From positions 177,557-241,556 of the forward strand of contig NZ_JAJQTQ010000003.1 of NCBI RefSeq assembly GCF_029081005.1: DNA of 64,000 bases, in the 5' to 3' direction. Source of the stretch: Halomonas elongata (GTDB taxonomy: Bacteria > Pseudomonadota > Gammaproteobacteria > Pseudomonadales > Halomonadaceae). The first letter of the stretch is position 1. Each line of letters begins with the position of its first letter. The position numbers and the translations under genes are program-made. The notes beneath the pieces are model-generated. The model had not been told where the DNA came from, made no database searches, and worked only from the letters and a program-made list of their open reading frames with translations. Positions 31,761 to 44,743 of this stretch are shown here, in pieces.

Positions 31761-32426
31761 ATGGCCTTTGCCCAGAAATTCATCGTCGCCGATGACCATC
31801 CGTTGTTCCGCGCGGCCCTCACACAGGCGTTGCGCCAGTTGGCGCCCCAGGCCGAGATCGTCGAGGCCGATACCATGGAAGCCACGACCGAGGTAGTGAC
31901 CCGTCACCCTGATGCCGATCTGATCCTGCTGGATCTGCACATGCCGGGCGCCCATGGTTTCTCCGGGCTGATCCAGCTGCGCGGCCAGACGCCGGATATC
32001 CCGGTAGCGGTGGTATCCGGGAGCGACGAGCTTCATGTGGTGCGTCGCGCCATCGATTACGGGGCCTCCGGCTTCATTCCCAAGTCCGCGTCGCTGGCGC
32101 TGATCGCCGAAGCGGTGGGGGAGATCCTCGATGGCGAGGTGTGGCTGCCGGAGGAAATGGCCGAAGCCCTCGGCGAGGCCGACGAGGAGGATACGCGCTT
32201 TGCCGAGGCCATCGCCTCGCTGACGCCGCAGCAGTTTCGCGTGCTGAACATGCTCACCGAAGGCCTGCTCAACAAGCAGATCGCCTTCGAGCTCAATGTC
32301 TCCGAGGCCACCATCAAGGCCCATGTCACGGCCATCCTGCGCAAGCTCGGCGTACACTCACGCACCCAGGCGGTGATCGCCGCCCAGAAGCTCGAGGTCG
32401 AGCCGCCGAAGGTGGAAGAATCCTGA
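31761..32426 (+). CDS. crbR: LuxR/NarL-type response regulator, CrbR/ErdR-like
   Basis: 221 residues: a receiver domain (about 5-125) with acidic pocket D11/D12, phosphoacceptor D58 in LILLDLHMPG and switch residues VVSGS and PKSAS, then a LuxR-type helix-turn-helix (about 155-215; LTPQQFRVLNMLTEGLLNKQIA and SEATIKAHVTAILRKL). In Vibrio (CrbR) and Pseudomonas (ErdR) such a regulator, paired with a PutP-type kinase, controls acs; here it lies directly behind acs and about 5 kb from such a kinase. The symbol is by context and domain similarity. Confidence 0.8.
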   Translation: MAFAQKFIVADDHPLFRAALTQALRQLAPQAEIVEADTMEATTEVVTRHPDADLILLDLHMPGAHGFSGLIQLRGQTPDIPVAVVSGSDELHVVRRAIDYGASGFIPKSASLALIAEAVGEILDGEVWLPEEMAEALGEADEEDTRFAEAIASLTPQQFRVLNMLTEGLLNKQIAFELNVSEATIKAHVTAILRKLGVHSRTQAVIAAQKLEVEPPKVEES

Positions 32427-32449
32427 GCGTCGGTCTGGCCGACGCTCAG
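32423..32449 (+). terminator. hairpin overlapping the crbR stop
   Basis: Eleven-base stem CTGAGCGTCGG / CCGACGCTCAG (32423-32433 with 32439-32449) that includes the TGA. No T run, so termination is uncertain. Confidence 0.4.
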
Positions 32450-32463
32450 GAGCGGTAAGCCGT

Positions 32464-32586
32464 AAGCTTGAAGCTGGAAGAAAAAACCGCCCGGCTTCGC
32501 CGGGAGCTTGAAGTCATAAGCCTGAAGCTGGAAGAAAACCTTGACCTCGAGCTGTCGGGGTTCATGCTGCCTTCCAGCTTCCAGCT
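32464..32586 (+). repeat. composite repeat, copy B of the 64-bp element
   Basis: Between convergent crbR and ltrA. AAGCTGGAAGAAAA, then a hairpin CCCGGC-TTC-GCCGGG (about 32490-32504), then the element at 32524-32586 that aligns with 28014-28077, including the shared blocks CTTGACC, GCTGTCGGG and TTCATGCTG, and ending in TTCCAGCTTCCAGCT. Here there are only about two heptamer units, against eleven in copy A. The preceding hairpin is also the counterpart of the one in copy A. Confidence 0.85.
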
Positions 32587-32588
32587 AG

Positions 32589-33725
32589 TCACGTGCCGTG
32601 CGGCGGGGCCCGGCGTCTCAACAGCGTCCCGATGACGAGTACCAGCGCGATGGCTTCCACCGGGGCCGGTGAGGCAAGCGTGAGCAGCAGCAGCATGATC
32701 GCCAGGCAAGGAAGCCACCAGCGCGCCATTCCCTTCAGGCGGTACCTGTCTCGCACGATCCAGAGGGTTGCTGCAAGGCACGCCAGTGCAAGGCCCAGGA
32801 TCCCGTTGCCGAGCGGCGTTTCCCCGTGGCCCTCGATCAGCAGGCGCATGCTGGCACCGGCCGCGGCGATGGTGCTGAAGATGAAGAAGTGCCCGTACCC
32901 CCAGAGCAGTGCTCGGCCGTAGCCACTGTTGTCGAGCTGGGGATCGTCGGTGAAATAGAGGCCCCATATCGAGAAGGCGATAACGGCGAGGAGAAAGGCT
33001 TGCCAGAGTCTGCCGGCGTCGAGCAGGGACGGCTCAGGCGCCAGTTGGATCGTCAGCACGATCGATGCGAAGCACTGCCCCAGCACGATCAGGGTCAAGC
33101 GTCCGTAGCGCGAGACGATATGTCCGCGATGCCACGTTGTAGCGGCGTGGCGCTCCGCCAGTGCCGGCACGGACAGTTCACCGGCGACCCCCACCAGGAA
33201 GAGTGGCAGGAACAGGAGGGCCGAGGGCATGACCGCCGTCATGGCCACGAGCCAGTAACCCTGCATCAGGGTGATGCCCATGGCATAACGCCGGGCCGTG
33301 GTTCGTCGTCCCGGATCGCCTCGACTGGCCCCGATCCAGAACAGGACCATTGCCAGGCGCATGACGGAGAAGCCCGCCAGGACCAGCAGGATCGGCGTGC
33401 GGTCGAAGACCGCATCGATGCCGGCTGCCAGCATCAGGGCGCCGAACATGATCACCATGGTCAACAGCCGGAAGGCCGGGGAATGGTCATCATAGGCCGA
33501 GGCGAACCAGGTGTAGTTCATCCAGGCCCACCAGATCATGAAGAAGCTGCACAGGTAATCGATCAGCCCTGCCACCGTGCGTCCGGCTTCGATGCTTTCG
33601 ACAAGTCCCTGTGCGGCCACCCCGATCGCGACCACGCTGGCCAGGTCGAACAAGAGCTCCAGGGGCGTGGCACTTCGGTTGGGTTCATCCGGATCACGCG
33701 GGGTGAAACGCAGGTCGAGCATCAT
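32589..33725 (-). CDS. ltrA: low temperature requirement A (LtrA) family membrane protein
   Basis: 378 residues with about ten to twelve hydrophobic segments. The start RSATPLELLFDLASVVAIGV and SFFMIWWAWMNYTWFASAYD are signatures of the LtrA family, first named from a Listeria cold-growth mutant; the molecular function is not known. It lies between the response regulator and the sensor kinase, which it separates, and ends next to repeat copy B. It is on the same strand as the kinase, 55 bases downstream, so read-through from the kinase is possible. Confidence 0.88.
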   Translation of the reverse strand: MMLDLRFTPRDPDEPNRSATPLELLFDLASVVAIGVAAQGLVESIEAGRTVAGLIDYLCSFFMIWWAWMNYTWFASAYDDHSPAFRLLTMVIMFGALMLAAGIDAVFDRTPILLVLAGFSVMRLAMVLFWIGASRGDPGRRTTARRYAMGITLMQGYWLVAMTAVMPSALLFLPLFLVGVAGELSVPALAERHAATTWHRGHIVSRYGRLTLIVLGQCFASIVLTIQLAPEPSLLDAGRLWQAFLLAVIAFSIWGLYFTDDPQLDNSGYGRALLWGYGHFFIFSTIAAAGASMRLLIEGHGETPLGNGILGLALACLAATLWIVRDRYRLKGMARWWLPCLAIMLLLLTLASPAPVEAIALVLVIGTLLRRRAPPHGT

Positions 33726-33780
33726 GGGGCCGGGATCTCCCGAAGGACGATGAAAGCCTTGATGGGGCCATGCAGGCCCA

Positions 33781-37722
<3,942 letters not shown>

Positions 37723-37923
37723 GCGTATCTCCCTTGCTTGGTGCGGCTATTCTAGCAGGCTGGTGGGTGATCAAACTCCCCCATGGCGGCGGGGCTGAAG
37801 GCGGCTCGACGTGATGATGTGGTGTCGCGCTGCTCTGAGGGGGCAACGACGCTGCATGGGCTGGCTGCGGACTCGCCGCGCAGGGGCTGTCTTCAGGCGA
37901 GCGGGGTCATTGGTGGGGGCTGC

Positions 37924-38439
37924 TCAGCTCGCCTGGCAGACTTCCCGATAGAGTGGGTCCGAGCCCTCCAGGCGACGCAGCTCATCGGCCTGTGGCCGGC
38001 GTTGTTCCTCGCTGAGCGGGACCAGTTCGCGGCTGTCGCAGTTGAGCAACTGGGCCTGGTGGATCACGCGCTGGGCGGCGCCGGAGGTGAAGCGATAGAG
38101 GATGAACTCCGCCAGTCGTTGTCCGTCCACCGTCTCCATTGCCACGTCATCGCGATCCACCACCGTGAAGGCCGTGGTCATGGGCAGCAGGTAGGTCCAG
38201 GGGCGCCAGAGGGCCGGCTCCTGGGTGGTAGAGACGACCCGCGCCGAATCGGGCAACTGTTGCTGCTTGTGGTCGAACCAGCCGTATTCGTGCTGGACCT
38301 GGTAGCCGAGCATGCCGAGGCCGGCACATACCGGGACGACCCAGCGCGGCAGCCGCTTGCCGCTCAGGGTACGCAACAGCAGTCCGAGGCCCGCCGCGCC
38401 AAGGCCGGCGAAGATCGCCGCGATCAAATGCCAAATCAT
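37924..38439 (-). CDS. conserved hypothetical membrane protein
   Basis: 171 residues from the ATG at 38437-38439, which has AGGAAG at good distance; an ATG at 38460 would add seven residues. Two hydrophobic segments near the N terminus (about 3-22 and 30-50) are followed by a soluble part with VVDRDDVAMETVDGQRLAEFIL, perhaps a periplasmic domain. I do not recognise the family. It is directly downstream of the symporter gene on the same strand (about 100-base gap), so it may belong to that transcript. Confidence 0.7.
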   Translation of the reverse strand: MIWHLIAAIFAGLGAAGLGLLLRTLSGKRLPRWVVPVCAGLGMLGYQVQHEYGWFDHKQQQLPDSARVVSTTQEPALWRPWTYLLPMTTAFTVVDRDDVAMETVDGQRLAEFILYRFTSGAAQRVIHQAQLLNCDSRELVPLSEEQRRPQADELRRLEGSDPLYREVCQAS

Positions 38440-38535
38440 GTAGGGCTTCCTGACGATCATCGGGCTTCCCGAAGGAAGCCCGATGCAAGGGTTGTGGTCG
38501 GCGCCGCGGACGGCGCCGGGTGGAGGGATTATGAC

Positions 38536-40329
38536 CTAGTGGTCGGTGGCGGCGCCAGCGCCCTTGGGATAGCGCACGCTCTCGACGAGGTCCTGGATTT
38601 CCTGGGGCGGTTCCGCGGTCATCCGGGAGATGGTGAAGGCCACCGCGAAGTTGACGATGGCGCCCACGGCCCCGATGGACAGCGGCGAAATGCCCAGCAC
38701 CCAATTCTCCGGCGTATCCGGCAGGTTGTTGGTGCCGGGAATGAAGAACCAGCCCTTGTAGATGAAGATGTACACCAGGGTGAAGACCAGGCCGGTCACC
38801 ATGCCGGCGATGGCACCGGTGTTGTTCACCCGCTTGGAGAAGATCCCCATCATCAGCGCCGGGAACAGCGAAGCGGCGGCGATACCGAAGGCTAGTGCCA
38901 CCACCTGGGCCGCGAAGCCCGGTGGGTTGGCCCCCAGATAGGTGGCCACGACGATGGCGACGGACATCGATATCCGGGCTGCCATCAACTCGCCCTTCTC
39001 GGTGATGCGTGGATTGATGGCCCCCTTGATCAGGTCGTGGCTGATCGCCGAGGAGATGGCCAGCAACAGACCGGCAGCCGTCGACAGTGCCGCGGCCAGC
39101 CCGCCGGCGGCGATCAGACCGATGACCCAGCCGGGCAGATTGGCGATCTCGGGGTTGGCCAGCACCAGGATGTCATTGTTGACCGAGAGCTCGTTGCCTT
39201 CCCAGCCGCGCTGCTCGGCGGTCGACGCGAAGGCTTCGGTGTCGTTGTAGAGCTGGATACGGCCGTCGTCGTTCTTGTCTTCGTACTGGATCAGGCCGGT
39301 TTCCTCCCAGGTACGAATCCATCCGGGGCGCTCCTCGTAGAGGATCGGGTTGGACGTGGCCTCCTCGACGTTCTCGACCTGGCCGGCCATTTCCGGATAG
39401 ACGGTGGTCGCGATATTGAGGCGGGCCATGGAAGCCACGGCGGGCGCCGTCAGGTAGAGCAGGGCGATGAATACCAGGGCCCAGCCGGCCGACCAGCGAG
39501 CATCCGCCACCTTGGGAACCGTGAAGAAACGGATGATGACGTGGGGCAAACCGGCGGTACCGATCATCAGCGAGAGAGTGAACAGCACCATGTTGAGCTT
39601 GTTGTCCACGTCTGCCGTGTACTCGTTGAAGCCCAGGGCGGTCACCACCTCGTTGAGCTTGGCCAGCAGCGGCACGCCGGATTCACTGTGGTCGGAGAAC
39701 AGCCCGAGCGGTGGAATGGGGTTGTCGGTCAGTTCAAGCGAGATGAAGATCGCCGGAATGGTATAGGCGATGATCAGCACGATGTACTGAGCCACCTGGG
39801 TGTAGGTGATGCCCTTCATGCCCCCCAGCACCGAATAGAAGAAGATCACCACGGCGGCGATCAACAGGCCGGTGGTGGCATCCACCTCGAGGAAACGCGA
39901 GAAGGCCACGCCGGCACCGGCCATCTGGCCGATGACGTAGGTCACCGAGGCCACGATCAGACAGACCACCGCAACCATGCGCGCCGGTTTGCTGTAGAAG
40001 CGGTCACCGATGAATTCCGGGACAGTGAACTTGCCGAACTTGCGCAGATAGGGCGCCAGCAGGGTCGCCAGCAGGACATAACCGCCGGTCCAGCCCATCA
40101 GGAAGGTCGAATTGGCATAGCCGCCAGCGGCGATCAGGCCAGCCATGGAGATGAAGGAGGCCGCCGACATCCAGTCGGCACCGATGGCCATGCCGTTGGT
40201 GATCGGGTGAATGCCGCCGCCGGCAACATAGAAGTCCTTGGTCGAGCCGACCTTGGCCCAGATGGCGATGCCAATGTACAAGGCGAAGGAGGCACCCACG
40301 AAGAGGACGTTGATGGCAAATTGACTCAT
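38536..40329 (-). CDS. acetate-type sodium:solute symporter (ActP/VC2705-like)
   Basis: Inner-membrane cation symporter, 597 residues, with about 13 membrane segments. The opening ITNGMAIGADWMSAASFISMAGLI is typical of the SSS family, and ALAFGIAAASLFPALMMGIFSKRVN occurs in the C-terminal half. A soluble insertion (about residues 320-385) between helices is seen in the VC2705 subgroup. Together with the upstream DUF4212 small subunit it resembles the yjcH-actP pair of E. coli; location beside acs and CrbS/R points to acetate or a similar short acid. The substrate is inferred from context. Confidence 0.85.
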   Translation of the reverse strand: MSQFAINVLFVGASFALYIGIAIWAKVGSTKDFYVAGGGIHPITNGMAIGADWMSAASFISMAGLIAAGGYANSTFLMGWTGGYVLLATLLAPYLRKFGKFTVPEFIGDRFYSKPARMVAVVCLIVASVTYVIGQMAGAGVAFSRFLEVDATTGLLIAAVVIFFYSVLGGMKGITYTQVAQYIVLIIAYTIPAIFISLELTDNPIPPLGLFSDHSESGVPLLAKLNEVVTALGFNEYTADVDNKLNMVLFTLSLMIGTAGLPHVIIRFFTVPKVADARWSAGWALVFIALLYLTAPAVASMARLNIATTVYPEMAGQVENVEEATSNPILYEERPGWIRTWEETGLIQYEDKNDDGRIQLYNDTEAFASTAEQRGWEGNELSVNNDILVLANPEIANLPGWVIGLIAAGGLAAALSTAAGLLLAISSAISHDLIKGAINPRITEKGELMAARISMSVAIVVATYLGANPPGFAAQVVALAFGIAAASLFPALMMGIFSKRVNNTGAIAGMVTGLVFTLVYIFIYKGWFFIPGTNNLPDTPENWVLGISPLSIGAVGAIVNFAVAFTISRMTAEPPQEIQDLVESVRYPKGAGAATDH

Positions 40330-40334
40330 GCAGG

Positions 40335-40595
40335 TTACTCCTCGAGTCCGAACTGTTTATCCAGCCGGTTCATCTTCCAGGCATAGAAGAAGATGATGCC
40401 GATGAAGGTCAGTATCGAACCCTGCTGGGCGAACCAGAACCCGAGGTCGGTACCGCCGATGGCGATGCCGGACAGCAGGGGCCTCAGCAGGATGGCGCAG
40501 CCATAGGACACCAGGGCCCAGACGACCAGGCACCCCGCTATCAGTCGTATGTTGGCCGCCCAGTAGGCTTCGGCATTGGATTTCTTGTCTGCCAT
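40335..40595 (-). CDS. DUF4212 small subunit of sodium/solute symporter
   Basis: 86 residues with two hydrophobic segments (about 18-40 and 50-70). The pattern YWAANIRLIAGCLVVWALVS and FWFAQQGSILTFIGIIFFY is that of the DUF4212 partner found before VC2705-type symporters. It is five bases upstream of the symporter gene, so they are cotranscribed. The role of the small protein is unknown; it may aid folding or transport. Confidence 0.9.
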   Translation of the reverse strand: MADKKSNAEAYWAANIRLIAGCLVVWALVSYGCAILLRPLLSGIAIGGTDLGFWFAQQGSILTFIGIIFFYAWKMNRLDKQFGLEE

Positions 40596-41109
40596 TGTGT
40601 TGCTCTCCGCTTGTTGTTGAGGTCGGAAAGTTGCACTCGGTCAGGAGTGATGACGAGACGGAGTCACCCTCCAGGGTTTCATGGGTAATGCTGGTCAATA
40701 ATGTGAAAAAATGAAGCCCATACTTTGGTATCAATGAAGGTGCAATGTTTTTTTGTCCTTTCTATTATCCTTTATTATCATGATGTTATGTGAATTTTAA
40801 AGAAATATTGAATGTAGATGAAAGGCCGGTATGGGACCATGGTATAGCGACGAAAAAGGCGCTGGGGAGATGATGGGTCGCACGGTATAAAACGATGGTA
40901 TTAATCCATAGTGATGAGATAGTGCATACTTACGACTTCGGCATATAGAACCATGGTATGTGTTCTTGCCGTGGGCCCGGCTTTGTTAGTCTGTGACCGG
41001 GGCCTGTCCCCGGATGGATGCTTTCGTTCAATGGTGAATGCAGGATCCCGTCTTCCCGATGAACGCTCCGGAGAGGCGATGGTGATGGCCACGCCGCGAG
41101 GCTCTCGTC
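40596..41109. promoter_or_regulatory. divergent promoter region with repeated ACCATGGTAT
   Basis: 514 bases with no gene, markedly AT-rich at 40740-40815. It should hold the promoters of the symporter pair (minus) and of the DUF294 gene (plus). The palindrome-based decamer ACCATGGTAT occurs twice, at 40836-40845 and 40950-40959 (114 bases apart). TGGTAT also occurs in TTGGTAT at 40725-40731 and GATGGTATT near 40895. The TTGGTAT form also lies upstream of acs (reverse strand, 29449-29458). These are candidate operators. Confidence 0.5.
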
Positions 41110-42924
41110 ATGATCGATGTCGATTTTTCCCAGCCACCGCTCAGCCTGCTCGACGATGTCGGGCGAAAACGGGTAAGCGGCAGCCTCGACCTGGTCTATT
41201 TCGACCGGGATGAAATCATTCTCGATGCCGGTCAGGCAGGCGAAAGCGTCTTTCTGATTCACAAGGGCGAGGTCGCCGAGCTGGATGTCACCCAGCCCGG
41301 AGAACCGGAGCGCATCGGCCACTACACCGCCGGTGATCTATTTGGCGCCATCAGCATTCTGCATGGACAGAGCCGATATCGGTTCTGTGCCGAACAGGAG
41401 AGTCTCTGTTATCTGTTGCCCCGGTCGGAGTTCCTGGCGTTGTGCGATGACTATCCGGCCTTCGCCGAGTGCTTTCGCCGTAACCTGGCCCACAAGACGC
41501 GATTGCTGGCCGCTCAGCGCGCTTCGGGGGGGACGACGATGGCCGGTGCCATGCTGGCGCGCGCGCGCGAGTGCATGCGTCGGCCGCACCGACTGGCGAG
41601 AACGGCAACCATCACCGAGGCGGTGACCACCCTGGAAGCGCGTCGCGTCGACAGTCTACTGGTCGATGGCGAGAGCGGCGTGGGGATGGTGACCAAGACC
41701 GACCTGCTCAACGCTCTGGTACTGGAGAAGTGGCCGCCGGATGCGCCGGTGCGCTCCATCGCCAACGTCGCATTGATCACGGTGCGTCCGGATCAGTATC
41801 TGTTCGAGGCGCTGGTGGCGATGACCCATCATCGCATCGAACGGGTCGTGGTCATGGACGATGCCGAGCCCGTGGGCGTCGTGGAGTTGATCGATGCACT
41901 CAGTCACTTCTCCAGCCGCAGTCATGTGGTCAGCCTGCAAGTGGAACAGGCCGATGATCTGGCATCGCTGTCGGCTGCCAGTCGGCTGATGCCCGATCTG
42001 GTGCGAGGGCTGATGGCCCAGGGGGTCAAGCCGCGCTTCGTCATGGGCTTGCTGGCGGCGTTGAATGGGCGCGTCATCGGCAAGACATGGGATTTTATCG
42101 TCGATGAGCGCTATCACGGTGCGAGCTGCCTGATGGTGATGGGCAGCGAAGGACGTGGAGAACAGATCCTCAAGACCGATCAGGACAACGGCCTGATCCT
42201 GGATGACGATCTGGTCTGGCCGGAACGCGAGAGCTGCATGCGCGCCTTCAGTGACGCGCTGCTCGAGCAGGGCTATCCGCCTTGCCCCGGCGACATCATG
42301 GTGTCCAATCCGCAGTGGGTCGGCGGCGAGACCCAGTGGCGGGAACGTATCGACACCTGGGCGCGGCGCTGCGACGTGGATTCGCTGATGAACCTGGCCA
42401 TCCTGCTCGACGCCCAGGCCATGGCGGGCAACCCGGCGCTGCTTGCACGGCTGCGAGAGGCTCTCTTCGAGCGCTGTGCCGGGGACGAGATCCTGCTTTC
42501 GCACTTCGCGCGTCCGGTGCTGCGCTTTTCGACGCCGTTGACGTTGTTTGGCTCGCTGAAGAAACCGCGACACGGTATCGACATCAAGAAGGGCGGGATC
42601 TTTCCGGTCGTGCATGGCGTCAGGGTCATGGCCCTGGAGCGCAACATCACGGTGACCTCGACCCTGGAGCGGCTCGATGCCCTGGTGGCCGATGGTCGGC
42701 TGGAAGCCCGTTTCGCCGAGGATCTGGGGGAGGCGCTGTCATTGTTCACCGAGCTGCGCCTGAAACAGCAGCTCGAGCGTCTCGATGGCAAGGAAGGGGA
42801 ACCGGACCGGGTGGTGGTGCAGGAACTGTCGTCGCTGGAACGTGACCTGCTGCGCGAGGCGCTGCACATCGTCAAGGACTTCAAGCAGCGACTGTCCCAC
42901 CGTTATCACCTGGAGTACGGCTAG
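41110..42924 (+). CDS. CNMP-binding/CBS/DUF294 nucleotidyltransferase-like protein
   Basis: 604 residues. Order: a cyclic-nucleotide-binding-like domain (about 15-130); two CBS domains (about 155-285); a GlnD-like nucleotidyltransferase domain (DUF294) with GSEGRGEQILKTDQDNGL near 344-361, holding the GS and D-x-D residues; and a helical C-terminal domain (about 450-600). Such proteins are thought to sense nucleotides and may modify a partner, but no reaction is proven. The same trio (DUF294, exonuclease, symporter) occurs in Pseudomonas. The exonuclease-like gene follows after 50 bases. Confidence 0.9.
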   Translation: MIDVDFSQPPLSLLDDVGRKRVSGSLDLVYFDRDEIILDAGQAGESVFLIHKGEVAELDVTQPGEPERIGHYTAGDLFGAISILHGQSRYRFCAEQESLCYLLPRSEFLALCDDYPAFAECFRRNLAHKTRLLAAQRASGGTTMAGAMLARARECMRRPHRLARTATITEAVTTLEARRVDSLLVDGESGVGMVTKTDLLNALVLEKWPPDAPVRSIANVALITVRPDQYLFEALVAMTHHRIERVVVMDDAEPVGVVELIDALSHFSSRSHVVSLQVEQADDLASLSAASRLMPDLVRGLMAQGVKPRFVMGLLAALNGRVIGKTWDFIVDERYHGASCLMVMGSEGRGEQILKTDQDNGLILDDDLVWPERESCMRAFSDALLEQGYPPCPGDIMVSNPQWVGGETQWRERIDTWARRCDVDSLMNLAILLDAQAMAGNPALLARLREALFERCAGDEILLSHFARPVLRFSTPLTLFGSLKKPRHGIDIKKGGIFPVVHGVRVMALERNITVTSTLERLDALVADGRLEARFAEDLGEALSLFTELRLKQQLERLDGKEGEPDRVVVQELSSLERDLLREALHIVKDFKQRLSHRYHLEYG

Positions 42925-42974
42925 GGAGCGTGGCGTCTCCGACAGGCATCTGGATCGATCAGGAGGGAGTTATC

Positions 42975-43601
42975 ATGTTCAAGGCCTTGCGACGTGCGGC
43001 CGATCGCTGGCGTCATGCCGATAGCCGGTACGGCTGGCTCTTCCAGCCTTATACCGGTGATGAAATGGTCGCCGTGGCCTGTCGGGCCACCGAGTCGGTC
43101 GACCGTCGTGGCGAGCCGGTGGCCATCGCCGCCGTGCGATTGAGCGGTGAGCGGGTCTTGACCAGCGAGTCGCTCGATCTGCATGTTCGACGGCCTCCTG
43201 GACTCACGGCAGAGGCGGTTCGTCGACACGGGCTGCGCGGCATCGATCTGGATGACGGCGAGACCCTGGACGATGCCCTGGAGCGGCTCCTGGACTTCGT
43301 CGGGAATCGGCCCCTGGTGGGGTGGCACCTGGAGGACGAGCTGGCCATGCTGAATCGAGGGTTGCGATCACGCTTCGGTTTCGACCTGCCCAATGCCGCG
43401 ATCGATGTGGCCCATCTCTATCAGCGGCGACAGCGCTACCGTCATCCTCAGCTCGAGGGACGGCCGTGTTTCGAAGAGGCCGCCGAGCGGCTCGATGTGC
43501 CGATGATGGGGCGTCACAGCGCACTGGGCGATGCGGTGACCACCGCCTTGATGTACCTGCGTCTGGCACGTGATGATGCCTTGCGGCGACACAGCAGTTG
43601 A
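42975..43601 (+). CDS. DnaQ-fold (3'-5' exonuclease-like) protein with altered motif I
   Basis: 208 residues from the ATG at 42975, preceded by AGGAGGGAG. The DEDD-exonuclease fold is seen from about residue 30. Motif II (LVGWHLEDELAML) and motif III (HSALGDAVTTALMYL) are present. Motif I, normally D-x-E, reads A-C-R at 35-37 (VAVACRAT), so both metal-binding acids are lost and DNA or RNA cleavage is doubtful. It is probably cotranscribed with the DUF294 gene and may have a non-catalytic role. Confidence 0.85.
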   Translation: MFKALRRAADRWRHADSRYGWLFQPYTGDEMVAVACRATESVDRRGEPVAIAAVRLSGERVLTSESLDLHVRRPPGLTAEAVRRHGLRGIDLDDGETLDDALERLLDFVGNRPLVGWHLEDELAMLNRGLRSRFGFDLPNAAIDVAHLYQRRQRYRHPQLEGRPCFEEAAERLDVPMMGRHSALGDAVTTALMYLRLARDDALRRHSS

Positions 43602-43684
43602 AGCCGGGGCGCTTCGCCTGTGTCGGTCGAGGGTGGTAGGATGGCGCCCCCGAATTCCGTAGATGCCCTGGCAGCGCCGTGACC

Positions 43685-44578
43685 ATGCAAGATGCCGTGA
43701 TGTTCGACTCTCATACCGACCGGAACACCAGTGACGGTGGCGTTCAGAACGCTGCCAAGGCCAAGCGCGAGTTCAACAAGCTGCAGAAGCGCCTGCGACG
43801 CCAGGTCGGCAATGCCATCATCGATTACGACATGATCCGTGAGGGCGACAAGGTGATGGTCTGCCTGTCCGGTGGCAAGGACAGCTACACCATGCTCGAG
43901 ATCCTGCGCAACCTGCAGCGCAACGCCCCGGTGAACTTCTCGCTGGTGGCGGTCAACCTGGATCAGAAGCAGCCCGGCTTTCCCGAGCACGTGCTGCCCG
44001 AGTACCTGGACGGCATCGGCGTCGATTATCATATCCTCGAGCGCGATACCTACTCGGTGGTCAAGGAGAAGACGCCGGAGGGCAAGACCACCTGCTCGTT
44101 GTGCTCGCGGCTGCGTCGTGGCTCGCTTTACGGCTACGCCGAGGAGATCGGTGCCACCAAGATCGCCCTGGGGCACCATCGCGAGGACATCCTGGAGACG
44201 CTGTTTCTCAACATGTTCTTCGGGGGCAGCCTGAAGTCCATGCCGCCCAAGCTGTTGTCCGATGACGGCAAGAACATCGTCATTCGTCCGCTGGCCTACT
44301 GCCGCGAGGCGGATATCGCCGAGTTCTCCCGGCGCATGGAATTCCCCATCATCCCCTGCAACCTGTGCGGCTCCCAGCCCAACCTGCAGCGTCAGGTGGT
44401 CAAGGAGATGCTGGCCGACTGGGAAGCCCGGCATCCCGGGCGACTGGAAAGCATGTTCAAGGCGGTGACCAATGTCGCGCCGTCGCAGCTCGCCGACCGT
44501 GAGCTCTTCGATTTCGCCGGCCTCGAGGAGAAGCAGGCCCGGATGCAGGCCTCGCGTATCGACTTCACCGAGCTCTGA
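43685..44578 (+). CDS. ttcA: tRNA 2-thiocytidine biosynthesis protein TtcA
   Basis: ATP- and Fe-S-dependent enzyme that puts sulfur on C32 of some tRNAs. 297 residues from the ATG at 43685 (a GTG two codons earlier is possible). Motifs: [14 protein letters not shown] (PP-loop), [12 protein letters not shown] (CxxC) and [14 protein letters not shown] with the other cysteine, which hold the Fe-S cluster. A hairpin CCCGGC-GTTT-GCCGGG follows at 44584-44599, then the heptanucleotide arrays. Confidence 0.96.
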   Translation: MQDAVMFDSHTDRNTSDGGVQNAAKAKREFNKLQKRLRRQVGNAIIDYDMIREGDKVMVCLSGGKDSYTMLEILRNLQRNAPVNFSLVAVNLDQKQPGFPEHVLPEYLDGIGVDYHILERDTYSVVKEKTPEGKTTCSLCSRLRRGSLYGYAEEIGATKIALGHHREDILETLFLNMFFGGSLKSMPPKLLSDDGKNIVIRPLAYCREADIAEFSRRMEFPIIPCNLCGSQPNLQRQVVKEMLADWEARHPGRLESMFKAVTNVAPSQLADRELFDFAGLEEKQARMQASRIDFTEL

Positions 44579-44654
44579 TGGCCCCCGGCGTTTGCCGGGA
44601 GCGGGCAGGCGTCAGCGACGAGCTACGGGCTGCGAGCTGGGTTTTCGGGTTTCG

Positions 44655-44675
44655 CATCTCGCATCTCGCCGCTCG
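44655..44675 (-). repeat. heptanucleotide array, CGAGATG type
   Basis: Read on the minus strand: CGAGCGG followed by CGAGATG twice. This is the same unit as in the array at 6300-6320, in the opposite orientation. Confidence 0.8.
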
Positions 44676-44689
44676 TATGCTTTGGGTTT

Positions 44690-44724
44690 CGAGCTTCGAG
44701 CTTCGAGCTTCGAGCTTCGAGCTT
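44690..44724 (+). repeat. heptanucleotide array, CGAGCTT x 5
   Basis: Five perfect 7-base units CGAGCTT, 15 bases from the preceding array and 19 bases from the next. A single CGAGCTT also opens the array at 6293. Confidence 0.92.
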
Positions 44725-44743
44725 CGTGGTGCCAACATACTGC

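Noticed and set aside
41110..43601. DUF294 plus exonuclease-like pair as a nucleotide-based defence system
   Set aside because: The pair is conserved next to a symporter in other bacteria, no effector is present, and the exonuclease motif is broken; metabolic regulation is more likely.
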